Assembly (NCBI GenBank): GCA_009782875.1
Contig: WRIE01000009.1
Span: 1 to 64,000 of the forward strand
Direction: 5' to 3'
DNA from: Eubacteriaceae bacterium
GTDB lineage: Bacteria; Bacillota; Clostridia; Eubacteriales; Anaerofustaceae
DNA: 64,000 nucleotides
Shown: piece by piece, positions 9,501-20,189 of the stretch
Layout: each line of letters starts with the position of its first letter
Numbering within the stretch: position 1 is the first letter of the stretch
Translations under genes and position numbers: made by a program
The notes under the pieces: generated by a model
Database searches by the model: none
What the model saw: only the letters and a program-made list of their open reading frames with translations
Told to the model about the DNA's origin: nothing

Positions 9501-10630
9501 GCTGGGATCACCCCCGCATACGCGGGGCATACACGAGTCGCCAAATGCGCAAGAGACCACCAAGGGGATCACCCCCGCATACGCGGGGCATACCCTTTAT
9601 TCTTTCAGTCAAGGTTTCGTCTTCGGGGATCACCCCCGCATACGCGGGGCATACCCGGGAATTGATTGATTCCCACCAAGATTTAGCGGATCACCCCCGC
9701 ATACGCGGGGCATACCTTCTTGACTGGCGGCTCTACCTTGCCAGGCAGGGATCACCCCCGCATACGCGGGGCATACGGCGCGAGGATCGATTTTAAGGTG
9801 CCTCTGGAGGGATCACCCCCGCATACGCGGGGCATACCGATGCTGGCGTGTTGATGCTGCGTATTGACAGGGATCACCCCCGCATACGCGGGGCATACTA
9901 TGACTGCCCGGAAATTGACACGATTGTTGTGGGATCACCCCCGCATACGCGGGGCATACAGCCTGTGCCAGAAGGCATGTGGCTGAAATTAGGGATCACC
10001 CCCGCATACGCGGGGCATACCGATTTTTGTTAGTGTCAAAATTGCATCTGGCGGGATCACCCCCGCATACGCGGGGCATACTCGGGGCCAGGGGGATCGT
10101 GGCCAGGGGGATCGGGATCACCCCCGCATACGCGGGGCATACCACCTCGCTTCCGGTGTAGGCTTGGTAGGCTTGGGATCACCCCCGCATACGCGGGGCA
10201 TACTCTGCCTAATTCCTTCATTTCGTCGTCTTTTTGGGATCACCCCCGCATACGCGGGGCATACTGGAAATTGGAAATTAGGAATTGCGAATGTGCGGGA
10301 TCACCCCCGCATACGCGGGGCATACCAAACCGTTCTGATCGCCTAATTTCCCCCATGGGGATCACCCCCGCATACGCGGGGCATACGCATCCTCCACAAT
10401 CACAAGCTATGAACCTGAGGGATCACCCCCGCATACGCGGGGCATACTATCGGATGCCCTTGGCAAAATCGGCATGATGGGGATCACCCCCGCATACGCG
10501 GGGCATACATCCGATAGCGATAGATGCCAGCAATACAATTGGGATCACCCCCGCATACGCGGGGCATACAGGATCTTGATATTGGATATTTGGAATTCAG
10601 GGGGATCACCCCCGCATACGCGGGGCATAC
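6517..10630 (-). CRISPR. Type I-E CRISPR array, 68 repeats / 67 spacers
   Basis: 28-base repeats at a constant period of 61, giving 33-base intervals (one interval of 32, before the repeat at 7919). In crRNA orientation (minus strand) the repeat begins GTATG, has the stem CCCCGC-GTAT-GCGGGG, and ends GTGATCC, the first seven bases of the 8-base 5' handle. Direction is set by the cas2 side (10630) being the leader end and by the only decayed repeats lying at the other end (6517 with four changes, 6578 with one). The base after the repeat is C for 63 of 67 spacers by my count (T before repeats 7919, 8102 and 8224; G before 9688). That matches a PAM-derived 29th repeat base, as in E. coli I-E. 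The many near-perfect repeats suggest a recently active array. Confidence 0.99.
7521..7614 (-). repeat. Tandemly duplicated spacer-repeat unit
   Basis: The 33-base spacers at 7521-7553 and 7582-7614 are identical, separated by one repeat. This looks like duplication of one 61-base unit by recombination or slippage rather than two acquisitions. Confidence 0.95.
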
Positions 10631-10655
10631 ACTAATCAAATCCCATTACAATCAG

Positions 10656-13238
<2,583 letters not shown>

Positions 13239-13239
<1 letters not shown>

Positions 13240-13895
13240 TACGGTCCCACCCCTTCAAATGCATCATGCTCTGTTTTATACCCATTGTGTTGTTGTGTAT
13301 GGGTTTTTATATAGCGATAGGTGTATTTTCTATGTGCTTGGCTGAAACTAACCGGCAAGTCGCGTTGCCTGTAAACACCAACTTCATCTGTATCCATATA
13401 CAAAGTAATATTTACAGGCTCATCATTTCTCTTAGAAGCCTCGAATGGTTCGCTTAATAAAGCCTCTTTCAACGGCACTTCTCGCACACCCAAGCATATG
13501 CGCCCTGTGGGCGGACAAGAACGCCGCCCTAAGAACAAAGGGAAAAACGGCGAATTTACAGCTGATTCAAGCGATTTCAGAAACTCGGTATTTCCTTCCA
13601 AACCTACCAAAAAAACCGCATCTTCAAGATAAAGTCGTTTCGTTACATATGTTTGCTTAGGACCGAGCGCTGTGTGGAAATCCATAACAATCTGCCCCGC
13701 CTTATCTACACGCACTCCGAATTTTAATCCGGCTAAATCATCAACAGGCTCATTTCTCCTACGCCCAAGTGCTGCAGCTAAAAGCCCAATTACTCCGCTT
13801 TTGCTTGGCTCCCTCTCTGTCGCCCGCCTTTCAAATTTGCTTTCGGTTCCCCATGCCTGCAGTGGCGCAGCTAGTCGAAGCAGCAAGGTGCTCAT
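13239..13895 (-). CDS. cas5e: Cas5e, Cascade subunit gripping the crRNA 5' handle
   Basis: 218 residues, normal length. The N-terminus LLLRLAAPLQAWGTESKF followed by RATEREPSKSGVIGLLAAALG is the classic Cas5e signature. Later blocks (YVTKRLYLEDAVFLVGL; PFFPLFLGRRSCPPTG) are the conserved beta-hairpin thumb region and the RAMP core. Cas5e binds the 8-base handle GTGATCC+N and Cse1. It overlaps the cas7 stop by 4 bases and runs into cas6e. No anomalies seen. Confidence 0.96.
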
Positions 13896-14953
13896 GAGGT
13901 GACCTTCTTCACTGCTTCTTTGGCAGCTTCTTCGAGCATCTCATTTATATTCAACTTTTGGCCAAGTTCTATGGGCAGTTCACCAAGTATATAACTGGCT
14001 TCAGGTTTTGCACAAAAGTCTGCATAGACTCTAACAGCGTGCTCTGCAAAGGCTATGGTAGATGGTTTTGTAAACCCTTCTTCTGGTTTAATTGGATTCT
14101 CAAAAGCGTCTGCAAGATTTAGCGGGCGGTCAGGTCGCAGACTAACCAGTGCTGCATACGGCAGGGTATGGGCGGCAAAAGTGTTTTGCTTTCCGCTTGG
14201 CATTGACAGAAGGAAAGCGCGATTGAATTCGATCAATGCCTTTTCCAAGGCTTTTGGATCCTCGGATAGTTGGCTGAACAGCTCATGGACAGCTACTGTT
14301 GCATAGCGATACAAAGTTGCGGAGTTGTATTCTACAGTGCCTATCATGCCAGCACCTGCGTGATCCTCGGTGGACAAATCATCAACAGCGGTAAAGTAAT
14401 CGTATTCATTTTCTACACTATGTGTTGATATCGCATGTGCAACTTGCGCAGAAGCATCACAGTTAATCTCAGGATTAGACGCAACCATACGCCCAAATAA
14501 GGCTAAATCAATCCCATTATTTACCTTTAGTGTTTGAACCACAGCTTTTGCAATGTCTTTTTCTTCTAAATTGCCAAGTGCCAGGTTAGCCAAATTCTCA
14601 GCCTGCTGGGTGGACAAAAAGAAAAGAGCGTCTGATTTTTCAGCATTCTTTTTAGACGGTTCTACCTTAGCTTTTTTAAAGATCTCTTTGGCAAGCCTTA
14701 GTGCCTCTTCATTGCTGCATCCAGGAGACTTATCTTGTATTTTTTCAGCAACAAGGTCAAAAATCCTTAAAGTACGATAACTCAATTCGTTTTTGTCTAA
14801 GTATTCACTAAACATCAGGCGCATGGCGCGTTTCCACGATTGCGAAGACACCCGGGCACGACGCACTCCGCCGTAAACTGCAGTTTTTGGGCTGCCTGTG
14901 TCGTCTCGATTTAAACAGCTCGGTGGCACTGATTGAATCACGTGTATATCCAT
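13892..14953 (-). CDS. cas7e: Cas7e (Cse4/CasC), Cascade backbone
   Basis: Multiple copies form the helical backbone of Cascade, each covering six guide bases and flipping out every sixth. 353 residues from the ATG at 14953, which has GAGG about 7 bases upstream and gives the family N-terminus MDIHVIQSVPPSCLNRDDTG. An ATG at 14965 that overlaps the cse2 stop is less likely. Conserved blocks are GSPKTAVYGGVRRARVSSQSWKR and the central finger region GRMVASNPEINCDASAQVAHAISTH. Length is as in E. coli CasC (about 360). Confidence 0.97.
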   Translation of the reverse strand: MDIHVIQSVPPSCLNRDDTGSPKTAVYGGVRRARVSSQSWKRAMRLMFSEYLDKNELSYRTLRIFDLVAEKIQDKSPGCSNEEALRLAKEIFKKAKVEPSKKNAEKSDALFFLSTQQAENLANLALGNLEEKDIAKAVVQTLKVNNGIDLALFGRMVASNPEINCDASAQVAHAISTHSVENEYDYFTAVDDLSTEDHAGAGMIGTVEYNSATLYRYATVAVHELFSQLSEDPKALEKALIEFNRAFLLSMPSGKQNTFAAHTLPYAALVSLRPDRPLNLADAFENPIKPEEGFTKPSTIAFAEHAVRVYADFCAKPEASYILGELPIELGQKLNINEMLEEAAKEAVKKVTS

Positions 14954-14961
14954 AAATAACC

Positions 14962-15519
14962 TCATTTTTTATCCGTCCTTTCAACTAAAGTGTTTTCATT
15001 AAAATCTATGCGGTAAAACTGTTTGCCCCATTCCAGGCGGATCCGATTTTTTCGTTCCGGAAATTGGAAATAATATAGTTCGCTCGCAAAACGAGGGTAA
15101 TCCAACTTAATATTATTTGATTTTAGTAGCTGTACCAGACCTCTGGCATGGTAAGCGAGCTCAGAAAACTCCAGGGATGTCGCAACTGCATTAAACCGGC
15201 GTCGTATTGCAACTTCGTTGTCGGGATTTATCACTATTAGCTTTGATATGGCAGTTCCAAACCCCGTTTCTTGATCACACATGCTCTCTTCTTTGCCTTG
15301 CCTGTGAAGGGCATATAAAGTGAGACATGCATGTATAGCTTTTCCGGATATTTCGCCTTCCGGCGCACCTTGTATTGTTATGTCCCAAACATCAGGAGCT
15401 TCTTCACGAAGCTTGCCAACAGCTCTACGTAATTTTGCACAAGCGGCTTTGCTGTACGGCTCGTCCTTATCAAGCAGAGCGATTTTTGCGCTTACAAAAC
15501 GTCTTATCTCTCTAGACAA
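14962..15519 (-). CDS. cse2: Cse2 (CasB), Cascade small subunit
   Basis: Alpha-helical belly subunit that stabilises the R-loop. An open frame extends upstream into cse1, but a TTG at 15517-15519 has a strong AGGAGGTG Shine-Dalgarno 6-7 bases before it and starts right after the cse1 stop (15521-15523). This gives a normal 185-residue protein beginning (M)SREIRRFVSAKIALLDKDEP. The family pattern of Lys/Arg-rich helices is visible (SKAACAKLRRAVGK; FNAVATSLEFSELAYHARGLVQLLK). Sequence conservation of Cse2 is low, so position in the operon carries part of the call. Confidence 0.88.
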   Translation of the reverse strand: MSREIRRFVSAKIALLDKDEPYSKAACAKLRRAVGKLREEAPDVWDITIQGAPEGEISGKAIHACLTLYALHRQGKEESMCDQETGFGTAISKLIVINPDNEVAIRRRFNAVATSLEFSELAYHARGLVQLLKSNNIKLDYPRFASELYYFQFPERKNRIRLEWGKQFYRIDFNENTLVERTDKK

Positions 15520-15520
15520 T

Positions 15521-17149
15521 TTATTCACCTCCTCTCTGCTGGGTTGCTTCGCCCAGCTTTTTAAAAATGTTGCCAACAAACCATCCGTATACCTTTGGCG
15601 TGCTATAGTAGTCTTCCTTTGCGCCAAACTTGACAGTTCTTCCAACAAAAGCTTGTGTACCTGCTTGTGAAACAAGAAATTCACCATGGTCCAAAATTAT
15701 TTTTTTAGCTGTATCAAGCCAATTGCCACACTCCTCTACAATGTCTGAGGTGCTGCGGTCAATGGATGCGAGCCAATTCCTAAAAGGTATATCCAGTCCC
15801 GCATATGCTTGTTGCATAGCTAGTTCTCTGTAATTATCCCCATTAGGAGATCCAGCTGCCCGCTCGATATTTGAGGCTAGATTGCCCAGAATTCTAACTA
15901 AGTCTTCCGTTATTTTTACTATATCTGCGATCCGGTCAATCCATTCACTTGCCAGATCCGATAAAATATTTGCGTTTACTGAAAGCGAATCGCTCCAAAC
16001 CTCATCTACGCCACTTTGCATATTGCCATATTTTATTGACAAAGTGCTAATTTGGATTTGCTTGGAAGGGATAATGTTTTCATACTCTAATTCAGAGATC
16101 CAACGCAGTATGCCTGGCTTGCGGCTTTTTTCGGAACCTCCCTCTGTCTCTGATAGCAGCGGAGCAAAATCGCGCCAAAGATGTCTTGCTGGGTTTCTTG
16201 CAGCGTTGCTAGGTGGTAAAAACATATCTCTTTGGCCAGATTTGCCTTTGGAAAACCTCCACATGGTCATAGGCTCTACAAATGCCTCCTCGCTGTTAAA
16301 TTTATCTCCACCTAGCAGCGTAAACCCTGCGACTTTATTGTCATGGTATTTTAGCTGGATACGGCGTGATTGCAGAGTGAACAATTCTTCACCGCTACCA
16401 GGCATAGCAATAATCGTTCTTTCGCTGGTGCGAGGCTCAGCTAATTCCCATACTGCCTTGCCGTTTTCCCAAGGTTTGCTGTCATTCAAAAGCGAAAAAT
16501 TCAGCATCAACGTCTCAAATAAGTTTTCGCCTGTAACATAAACTAGACCTAATTGGCCGAGCCAGCCCACACTCATGGACTCCAACCCTTTTCGACTCGG
16601 CTTGGCTGAAGCATCGTCAAAACTATTCAAATATAGCAGCCAACGTGCGGCTTCAGGGTATTCTAAAAACTGCTTTCCCGCACCGCTGCGGGTAGGGAAA
16701 AGTTGCGCTTTATTGCCGCCTTCAACTAGTTCGCCAATCATTTTTGAAGCCATAAAGTCGCTGCCTTTTTCGATTTTAACAACTTGGTAAAACGGCCTTT
16801 CTGGATGTCTCAGCCAGAATCTGTCATGGTGCTGCATTAAGTAGCCTTTAATTTCGTTTTCTGGAAAGTGTCCACACTCCCATAAATCTTCCCATATTCT
16901 TATACACGCATCCTTGCTTTCATCTTCTTGCGCTTCCCAGTATTCCTCTGTGCGAGTATATATTGGATAAAGCACCCCTAGTAGCAACCTCATTATTGCT
17001 AAATCCTGTGATGGCATTTCACCTGATAGGCTTTTAAGTTCATGGCTGCGAATTAGAACGTCTATTAGTGATAGCATCTCTTCATCACCTTTGAGGTTTG
17101 TTACTATAATCCATCTTTCATCAAGTAGGTTGAATATTGTATTTTCCAT
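15521..17149 (-). CDS. cse1: Cse1 (CasA), Cascade large subunit
   Basis: Recognises the PAM and recruits Cas3. About 542 residues from the ATG at 17149, which has AGGAG 8 bases upstream; an in-frame TTG at 17167 lies before that SD and is unlikely. The N-terminus NTIFNLLDERWIIVTNLKG and the later WRDFAPLL segment fit the family, and the C-terminal part is a four-helix bundle. First gene of the cse1-cse2-cas7-cas5-cas6e-cas1-cas2 operon, which has overlaps or minimal gaps throughout. Transcribed from the promoter at 17224-17252, the apparent target of the nearby crRNA-like guide. Confidence 0.95.
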   Translation of the reverse strand: MENTIFNLLDERWIIVTNLKGDEEMLSLIDVLIRSHELKSLSGEMPSQDLAIMRLLLGVLYPIYTRTEEYWEAQEDESKDACIRIWEDLWECGHFPENEIKGYLMQHHDRFWLRHPERPFYQVVKIEKGSDFMASKMIGELVEGGNKAQLFPTRSGAGKQFLEYPEAARWLLYLNSFDDASAKPSRKGLESMSVGWLGQLGLVYVTGENLFETLMLNFSLLNDSKPWENGKAVWELAEPRTSERTIIAMPGSGEELFTLQSRRIQLKYHDNKVAGFTLLGGDKFNSEEAFVEPMTMWRFSKGKSGQRDMFLPPSNAARNPARHLWRDFAPLLSETEGGSEKSRKPGILRWISELEYENIIPSKQIQISTLSIKYGNMQSGVDEVWSDSLSVNANILSDLASEWIDRIADIVKITEDLVRILGNLASNIERAAGSPNGDNYRELAMQQAYAGLDIPFRNWLASIDRSTSDIVEECGNWLDTAKKIILDHGEFLVSQAGTQAFVGRTVKFGAKEDYYSTPKVYGWFVGNIFKKLGEATQQRGGE

Positions 17150-17223
17150 AATCCAATCTCCTATCAATTAAGGATTCATTTTATTACAAGCATCCCAATT
17201 AGCTAATGTTATTATGCAATAAA

Positions 17224-17252
17224 ATTATAACAAGTACATTATGTTAAGTCAA
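17224..17252 (-). promoter_or_regulatory. Promoter of the Cascade operon
   Basis: Minus-strand TTGACT (17247-17252) and perfect TATAAT (17224-17229) with a 17-base spacer, the best sigma-70 promoter in the locus. RNA should begin near 17217, leaving a leader of about 70 bases before cse1. Confidence 0.8.
17229..17250 (+). promoter_or_regulatory. Putative Cascade operator: PAM + partial protospacer for the crRNA-like guide
   Basis: AAC at 17229-17231 followed by AAGTACATTATGTTAAGTC (17232-17250). The guide at 17341-17359 reads AAGTAGATTATTTTATCTG. Positions 1-5, 7-11 and 13-15 are identical; mismatches fall at 6, 12, 16, 17 and 19. Positions 6 and 12 are not read by Cascade. The site fills the interval between the -35 and -10 of the cse1 promoter, so binding should block RNA polymerase. 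Regulation is inferred. Confidence 0.7.
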
Positions 17253-17280
17253 GCTAAAATGAAATAGAACTGGATTTTTA

Positions 17281-17289
17281 TGTAATAAT
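17281..17289 (+). promoter_or_regulatory. Probable extended -10 promoter of the crRNA-like RNA
   Basis: TGT-AATAAT (17281-17289) resembles an extended -10. No clear -35 is visible. RNA would start near 17296, about 14 bases before the first pseudo-repeat. It is divergent from, and about 30 bases away from, the cse1 -35. Confidence 0.4.
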
Positions 17290-17309
17290 TGTGTAAACTA
17301 AGCATGGTT

Positions 17310-17387
17310 ATTTCGCCCTGCTTGTTGCGGGGGTGATCCAAAGTAGATTATTTTATCTGTATTGCCCTGCATTTGCGGGGAATAGCA
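17310..17387 (+). ncRNA. CreR-like degenerate mini-CRISPR (pseudo-repeat / 19-nt guide / pseudo-repeat)
   Basis: Pseudo-repeat 1 (about 17311-17340) has stem CCCTGC-TTGTT-GCGGGG and then GTGATCCA; seven of the eight 5'-handle bases equal the array repeat. The guide is 17341-17359. Pseudo-repeat 2 (about 17360-17387) starts TATTG and has stem CCCTGC-ATTT-GCGGGG, but its handle region is degenerate (AATAGCAA). This is what is needed for one crRNA: a 5' handle from the first repeat and a 3' hairpin from the second. The orientation is plus, opposite to the cas genes. Known analogues are crRNA-like RNAs (CreR class) that guide Cascade to repress cas promoters. Expression is not shown by sequence. 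Confidence 0.75.
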
Positions 17388-17390
17388 ACG

Positions 17391-17424
17391 GGCTTGAAAT
17401 CTGCATTAGTTTTCAAGCCTGTTT
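17391..17424 (+). terminator. Possible terminator of the crRNA-like RNA
   Basis: GGCTTGAAA (17391-17399) pairs with TTTCAAGCC (17411-17419), an 11-base loop, followed by TGTTT. The T-tract is poor. It lies between the mini-CRISPR and the convergent cas3 3' end (17435). Confidence 0.45.
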
Positions 17425-17434
17425 ACCAATTGTA

Positions 17435-20047
17435 TCAATTGTTTTTCACTTGCAATCCAGTCAATTTGCTATAGTGAAGTTGGTGACCGTCAACAACGGC
17501 ATTTTGGTCTTCGTCCAGAATCAGAACTAATGAGCCTCTAAGCCAATAAGATTCATACCAGCTATCCACTATGCCTGCCAAAACCATTTCTACTTCTATA
17601 CATTCAATTGTCTGGTTGATGTCGTAACTGAAGAGCAGAGGCAAACGCACGGAGCAGCCAGCAATAATTTTAGCCATTTTGTCGGATGGGGTATAAACAG
17701 TTAACAATTCTCCATTTTCTACCCATGGCAATAGGCAAAGCTCTCCGCCTCGCCGCTGGACTACTAATACCTCTATTGCATCCATGCCATCTCTAACAGC
17801 CGCTTCGCCTTCACTATCGTAATACGAAGTTTCAAGCCACCCTATTATATTTTTATCCAAGAGGCTTCCTTTGATTTGATAGCTTTCCGCACGGCGTTTT
17901 CTGTCTTTTGCCCTTATATCATTGTCATTACGGGCTTTTTCATATTCCTGTACAAATTCCCCAGGAGGGCCAACGTCAAAATCATCATTGTAAACCTGTG
18001 CTACTAACTGTGGGATATCATCAGGCAAGCTGATACTTGAAGACCATTTTTCCAATACTCTGCAGGTGCGCATTAATAAATATTCCCCGTAGACAGCCTT
18101 AGAGCCATCATCAAAACTTCCCCAATTCGCATCCAACACATAACACTTCGGCAGCTTGACACCATTGGGGCGGGATATCCTATCGTGCCTATGCAATCGC
18201 CCTATCCGTTGCAATAGCAAATCCATGGGGCACAGTTGCGTAAACATCACATCAAAGTCGATATCCAACGACTGTTCAAAGATTTGCGTGCCAACAACAA
18301 TATGCTTTTTATAGCGCTGCGCCGAGTCTTTTCCCAGTTTCAAAAGCAAATGCTTTTCACGCTCCGTTCTATCTCTAGCAATAAAACCTGCGTGAAGTAT
18401 CTCTACTATGTCATGCCCAAATTTTTCAGCTATCATTTCGTAAGCCTGTTGGGCGTTTTTTACAGTATTGAAAATAAGAGCTGCACAACCGCCATCTTCC
18501 AATACCGTGGCCAGTATCTCTAACACCTTGTCTTGGACAAGCATTTCAACGTCTACCACTTTGCTCCTGCCAGCTGTCCGGGCTTCAATTGGAAGAGACT
18601 TGACATCTTTTCCGTCAGTATACGTAATAAGTGGATATGCCAAAGAAGTTGCCCAATCAGCACCATCCTTGGAACTCAACCTGCTGTTTCTCTGTTTTTT
18701 GCCAAAATAAGCTTCTATGAGTGATTTACGCCTCTCTGTCGGCAAGGTTGCGGATAACACAATAATCGGCACACCATATGCGCCAAGCCACTTTACAGCT
18801 GTAAGCAAAAAGCTCTCCATATACACATCATAAGCGTGACATTCGTCTATAACCACTATTTTGCTGGCTAAACCCAAGTGCCTGAGCGCCAAATGCTTCT
18901 GCTGTAAACCTGCCATCAAAACATGGTCTATTGTGCCTATAGCAAAATCCGCCAGTATACCTTTTTTTCGCCCAACCAGCCAGCTGTCAACAAACACAGC
19001 GCCCCCTTCAGCATCTTCTTCATCAGCTTCCCTGTGGTAGGCAGAAAGCTTAATGCCTTCATATTCTTCGTTAAAGTCAGCCTTGCCGTGGGCTAAGCGT
19101 ATGCTAAGCGATCCGTCTTGTCCATCAAAGTTTTGAATCCAATTTTTAACCCTGGTAAGCATTGCGTTGGATGTTGCTTGTGATGGCAAGGCAAAATAAA
19201 CTCCGCGGCAACCAATCTTGCTTGCGAGAACTTCAGAGGCGGCGAGTGCCGCCTCAGTCTTGCCTTCTCCCATTGGAGCTTCTACAATAAAAATACCAGG
19301 TGAAAGTGATAATGAGGCAGCATCTAGCAGCTTCGATTGCACAGGCCGCGGAGTATCTATTTCAAAGCGGCGTCCATATATGTTCTCAGGAATATTAGGT
19401 ATCCACATTGTAGGCAATTTATCCTCTGGTTTGCCGCTTGCTATCCAGTCTGCCAGAATTACAAGACCGCTATATAACACTTGTTGTGGGCGTGCTATAT
19501 CTTTATGTAATGCAGTTTCTTTGGTCAAACCCGCTTCTCGCAAGGCCTCTTCCATCAGCGCATCTTGAGCTTGTACCCATGAATCTTCATCAAAACCGCA
19601 ATTATCTTTATACGTCTCGAGATCCTTGATTTGGTTCTTAGTCGGCGGTGAGCCATGATGGCCTCCAACAATAACACTTACCGAATCTTTGAAGCCATGG
19701 CGTTTTAATATGCCAAATGAAACCAGAGCATGGGGAGTGCGTTTCTTCATTTGGTAGCTTTTAATGACATAACCGGCTCTGAGAAGACCATTGAGTATCT
19801 TCTCATCTGTTTCAAAAGTGTTATAGTCTTCTTTGGTTTGAAATACAGGGCTTGCTTTGCCTAAGTCGTGTGCGTAAGAAAGAAATATGAATAGATTCCA
19901 ATCAAGCTGCTCCTGCAAAACCCTAGGAAGCCAGTCATCCCATAGCATTCTTGCAACATCAGCTGTTTCAAAAAGGTGCGTTTGCAACGGCACAATATCG
20001 TCCGGTTCATCAATCTTCGGCTTCTTTGCCCATAATGCATTTAACAT
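17435..20047 (-). CDS. cas3: Cas3 HD nuclease-helicase, type I-E
   Basis: Recruited by target-bound Cascade to unwind and degrade DNA. 870 residues, normal length. N-terminal HD nuclease: HLFETADVARML, the LSYAHDLGK motif, and VGGHHGSPP. SF2 helicase core: motif I EAPMGEGKTEAALA, motif II VVIDECHAYD, motif III LSATLP, motif VI LLQRIGRLHRHDR. A C-terminal domain follows. It is separated from cse1 by 285 bases holding the mini-CRISPR, so it is probably a transcription unit of its own. Start ATG at 20047 with only a weak SD. All motifs appear intact. Confidence 0.97.
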   Translation of the reverse strand: MLNALWAKKPKIDEPDDIVPLQTHLFETADVARMLWDDWLPRVLQEQLDWNLFIFLSYAHDLGKASPVFQTKEDYNTFETDEKILNGLLRAGYVIKSYQMKKRTPHALVSFGILKRHGFKDSVSVIVGGHHGSPPTKNQIKDLETYKDNCGFDEDSWVQAQDALMEEALREAGLTKETALHKDIARPQQVLYSGLVILADWIASGKPEDKLPTMWIPNIPENIYGRRFEIDTPRPVQSKLLDAASLSLSPGIFIVEAPMGEGKTEAALAASEVLASKIGCRGVYFALPSQATSNAMLTRVKNWIQNFDGQDGSLSIRLAHGKADFNEEYEGIKLSAYHREADEEDAEGGAVFVDSWLVGRKKGILADFAIGTIDHVLMAGLQQKHLALRHLGLASKIVVIDECHAYDVYMESFLLTAVKWLGAYGVPIIVLSATLPTERRKSLIEAYFGKKQRNSRLSSKDGADWATSLAYPLITYTDGKDVKSLPIEARTAGRSKVVDVEMLVQDKVLEILATVLEDGGCAALIFNTVKNAQQAYEMIAEKFGHDIVEILHAGFIARDRTEREKHLLLKLGKDSAQRYKKHIVVGTQIFEQSLDIDFDVMFTQLCPMDLLLQRIGRLHRHDRISRPNGVKLPKCYVLDANWGSFDDGSKAVYGEYLLMRTCRVLEKWSSSISLPDDIPQLVAQVYNDDFDVGPPGEFVQEYEKARNDNDIRAKDRKRRAESYQIKGSLLDKNIIGWLETSYYDSEGEAAVRDGMDAIEVLVVQRRGGELCLLPWVENGELLTVYTPSDKMAKIIAGCSVRLPLLFSYDINQTIECIEVEMVLAGIVDSWYESYWLRGSLVLILDEDQNAVVDGHQLHYSKLTGLQVKNN

Positions 20048-20073
20048 AAAATATATACCACTTGAAAGCTTTT

Positions 20074-20102
20074 ATTATTAGTATCGATACAAACTTATAC
20101 AA
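20074..20102 (-). promoter_or_regulatory. Possible cas3 promoter
   Basis: Minus-strand TTGTAT (20097-20102) and AATAAT (20074-20079) with a 17-base gap, about 27 bases before the cas3 start. I did not find the mini-CRISPR target sequence here, so the predicted repression would act on the Cascade operon, not on cas3. Confidence 0.4.
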
Positions 20103-20189
20103 ATCCACACATGTAATACAGGAGGGTTTGTTGAGTTTCGATTTTCACAAAAATTATTAACACTACTCTAAGAGGATGTTTAGTATCTC

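Noticed and set aside
6627-10477. Many open frames of 60-220 codons repeating SPPHTRGI / ITPAYAGHT / DHPRIRGAY
   Set aside because: They are translations of the CRISPR repeats; the same 28 bases read in three frames. Not proteins.
15520-15687. Cse2 starting at 15687 (241 residues)
   Set aside because: This start overlaps 165 bases of cse1; the TTG at 15519 with a perfect Shine-Dalgarno gives normal Cse2 length.
17310-17387. Reading the two pseudo-repeats as the remains of an ordinary second array
   Set aside because: Spacing is about 49, not 61; the orientation is opposite; only the useful parts of each repeat survive; and the guide matches the neighbouring promoter.
20048-20110. Second target of the mini-CRISPR guide in front of cas3
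   Set aside because: No stretch resembling AAGTA-ATTAT-TTA was found on either strand there.
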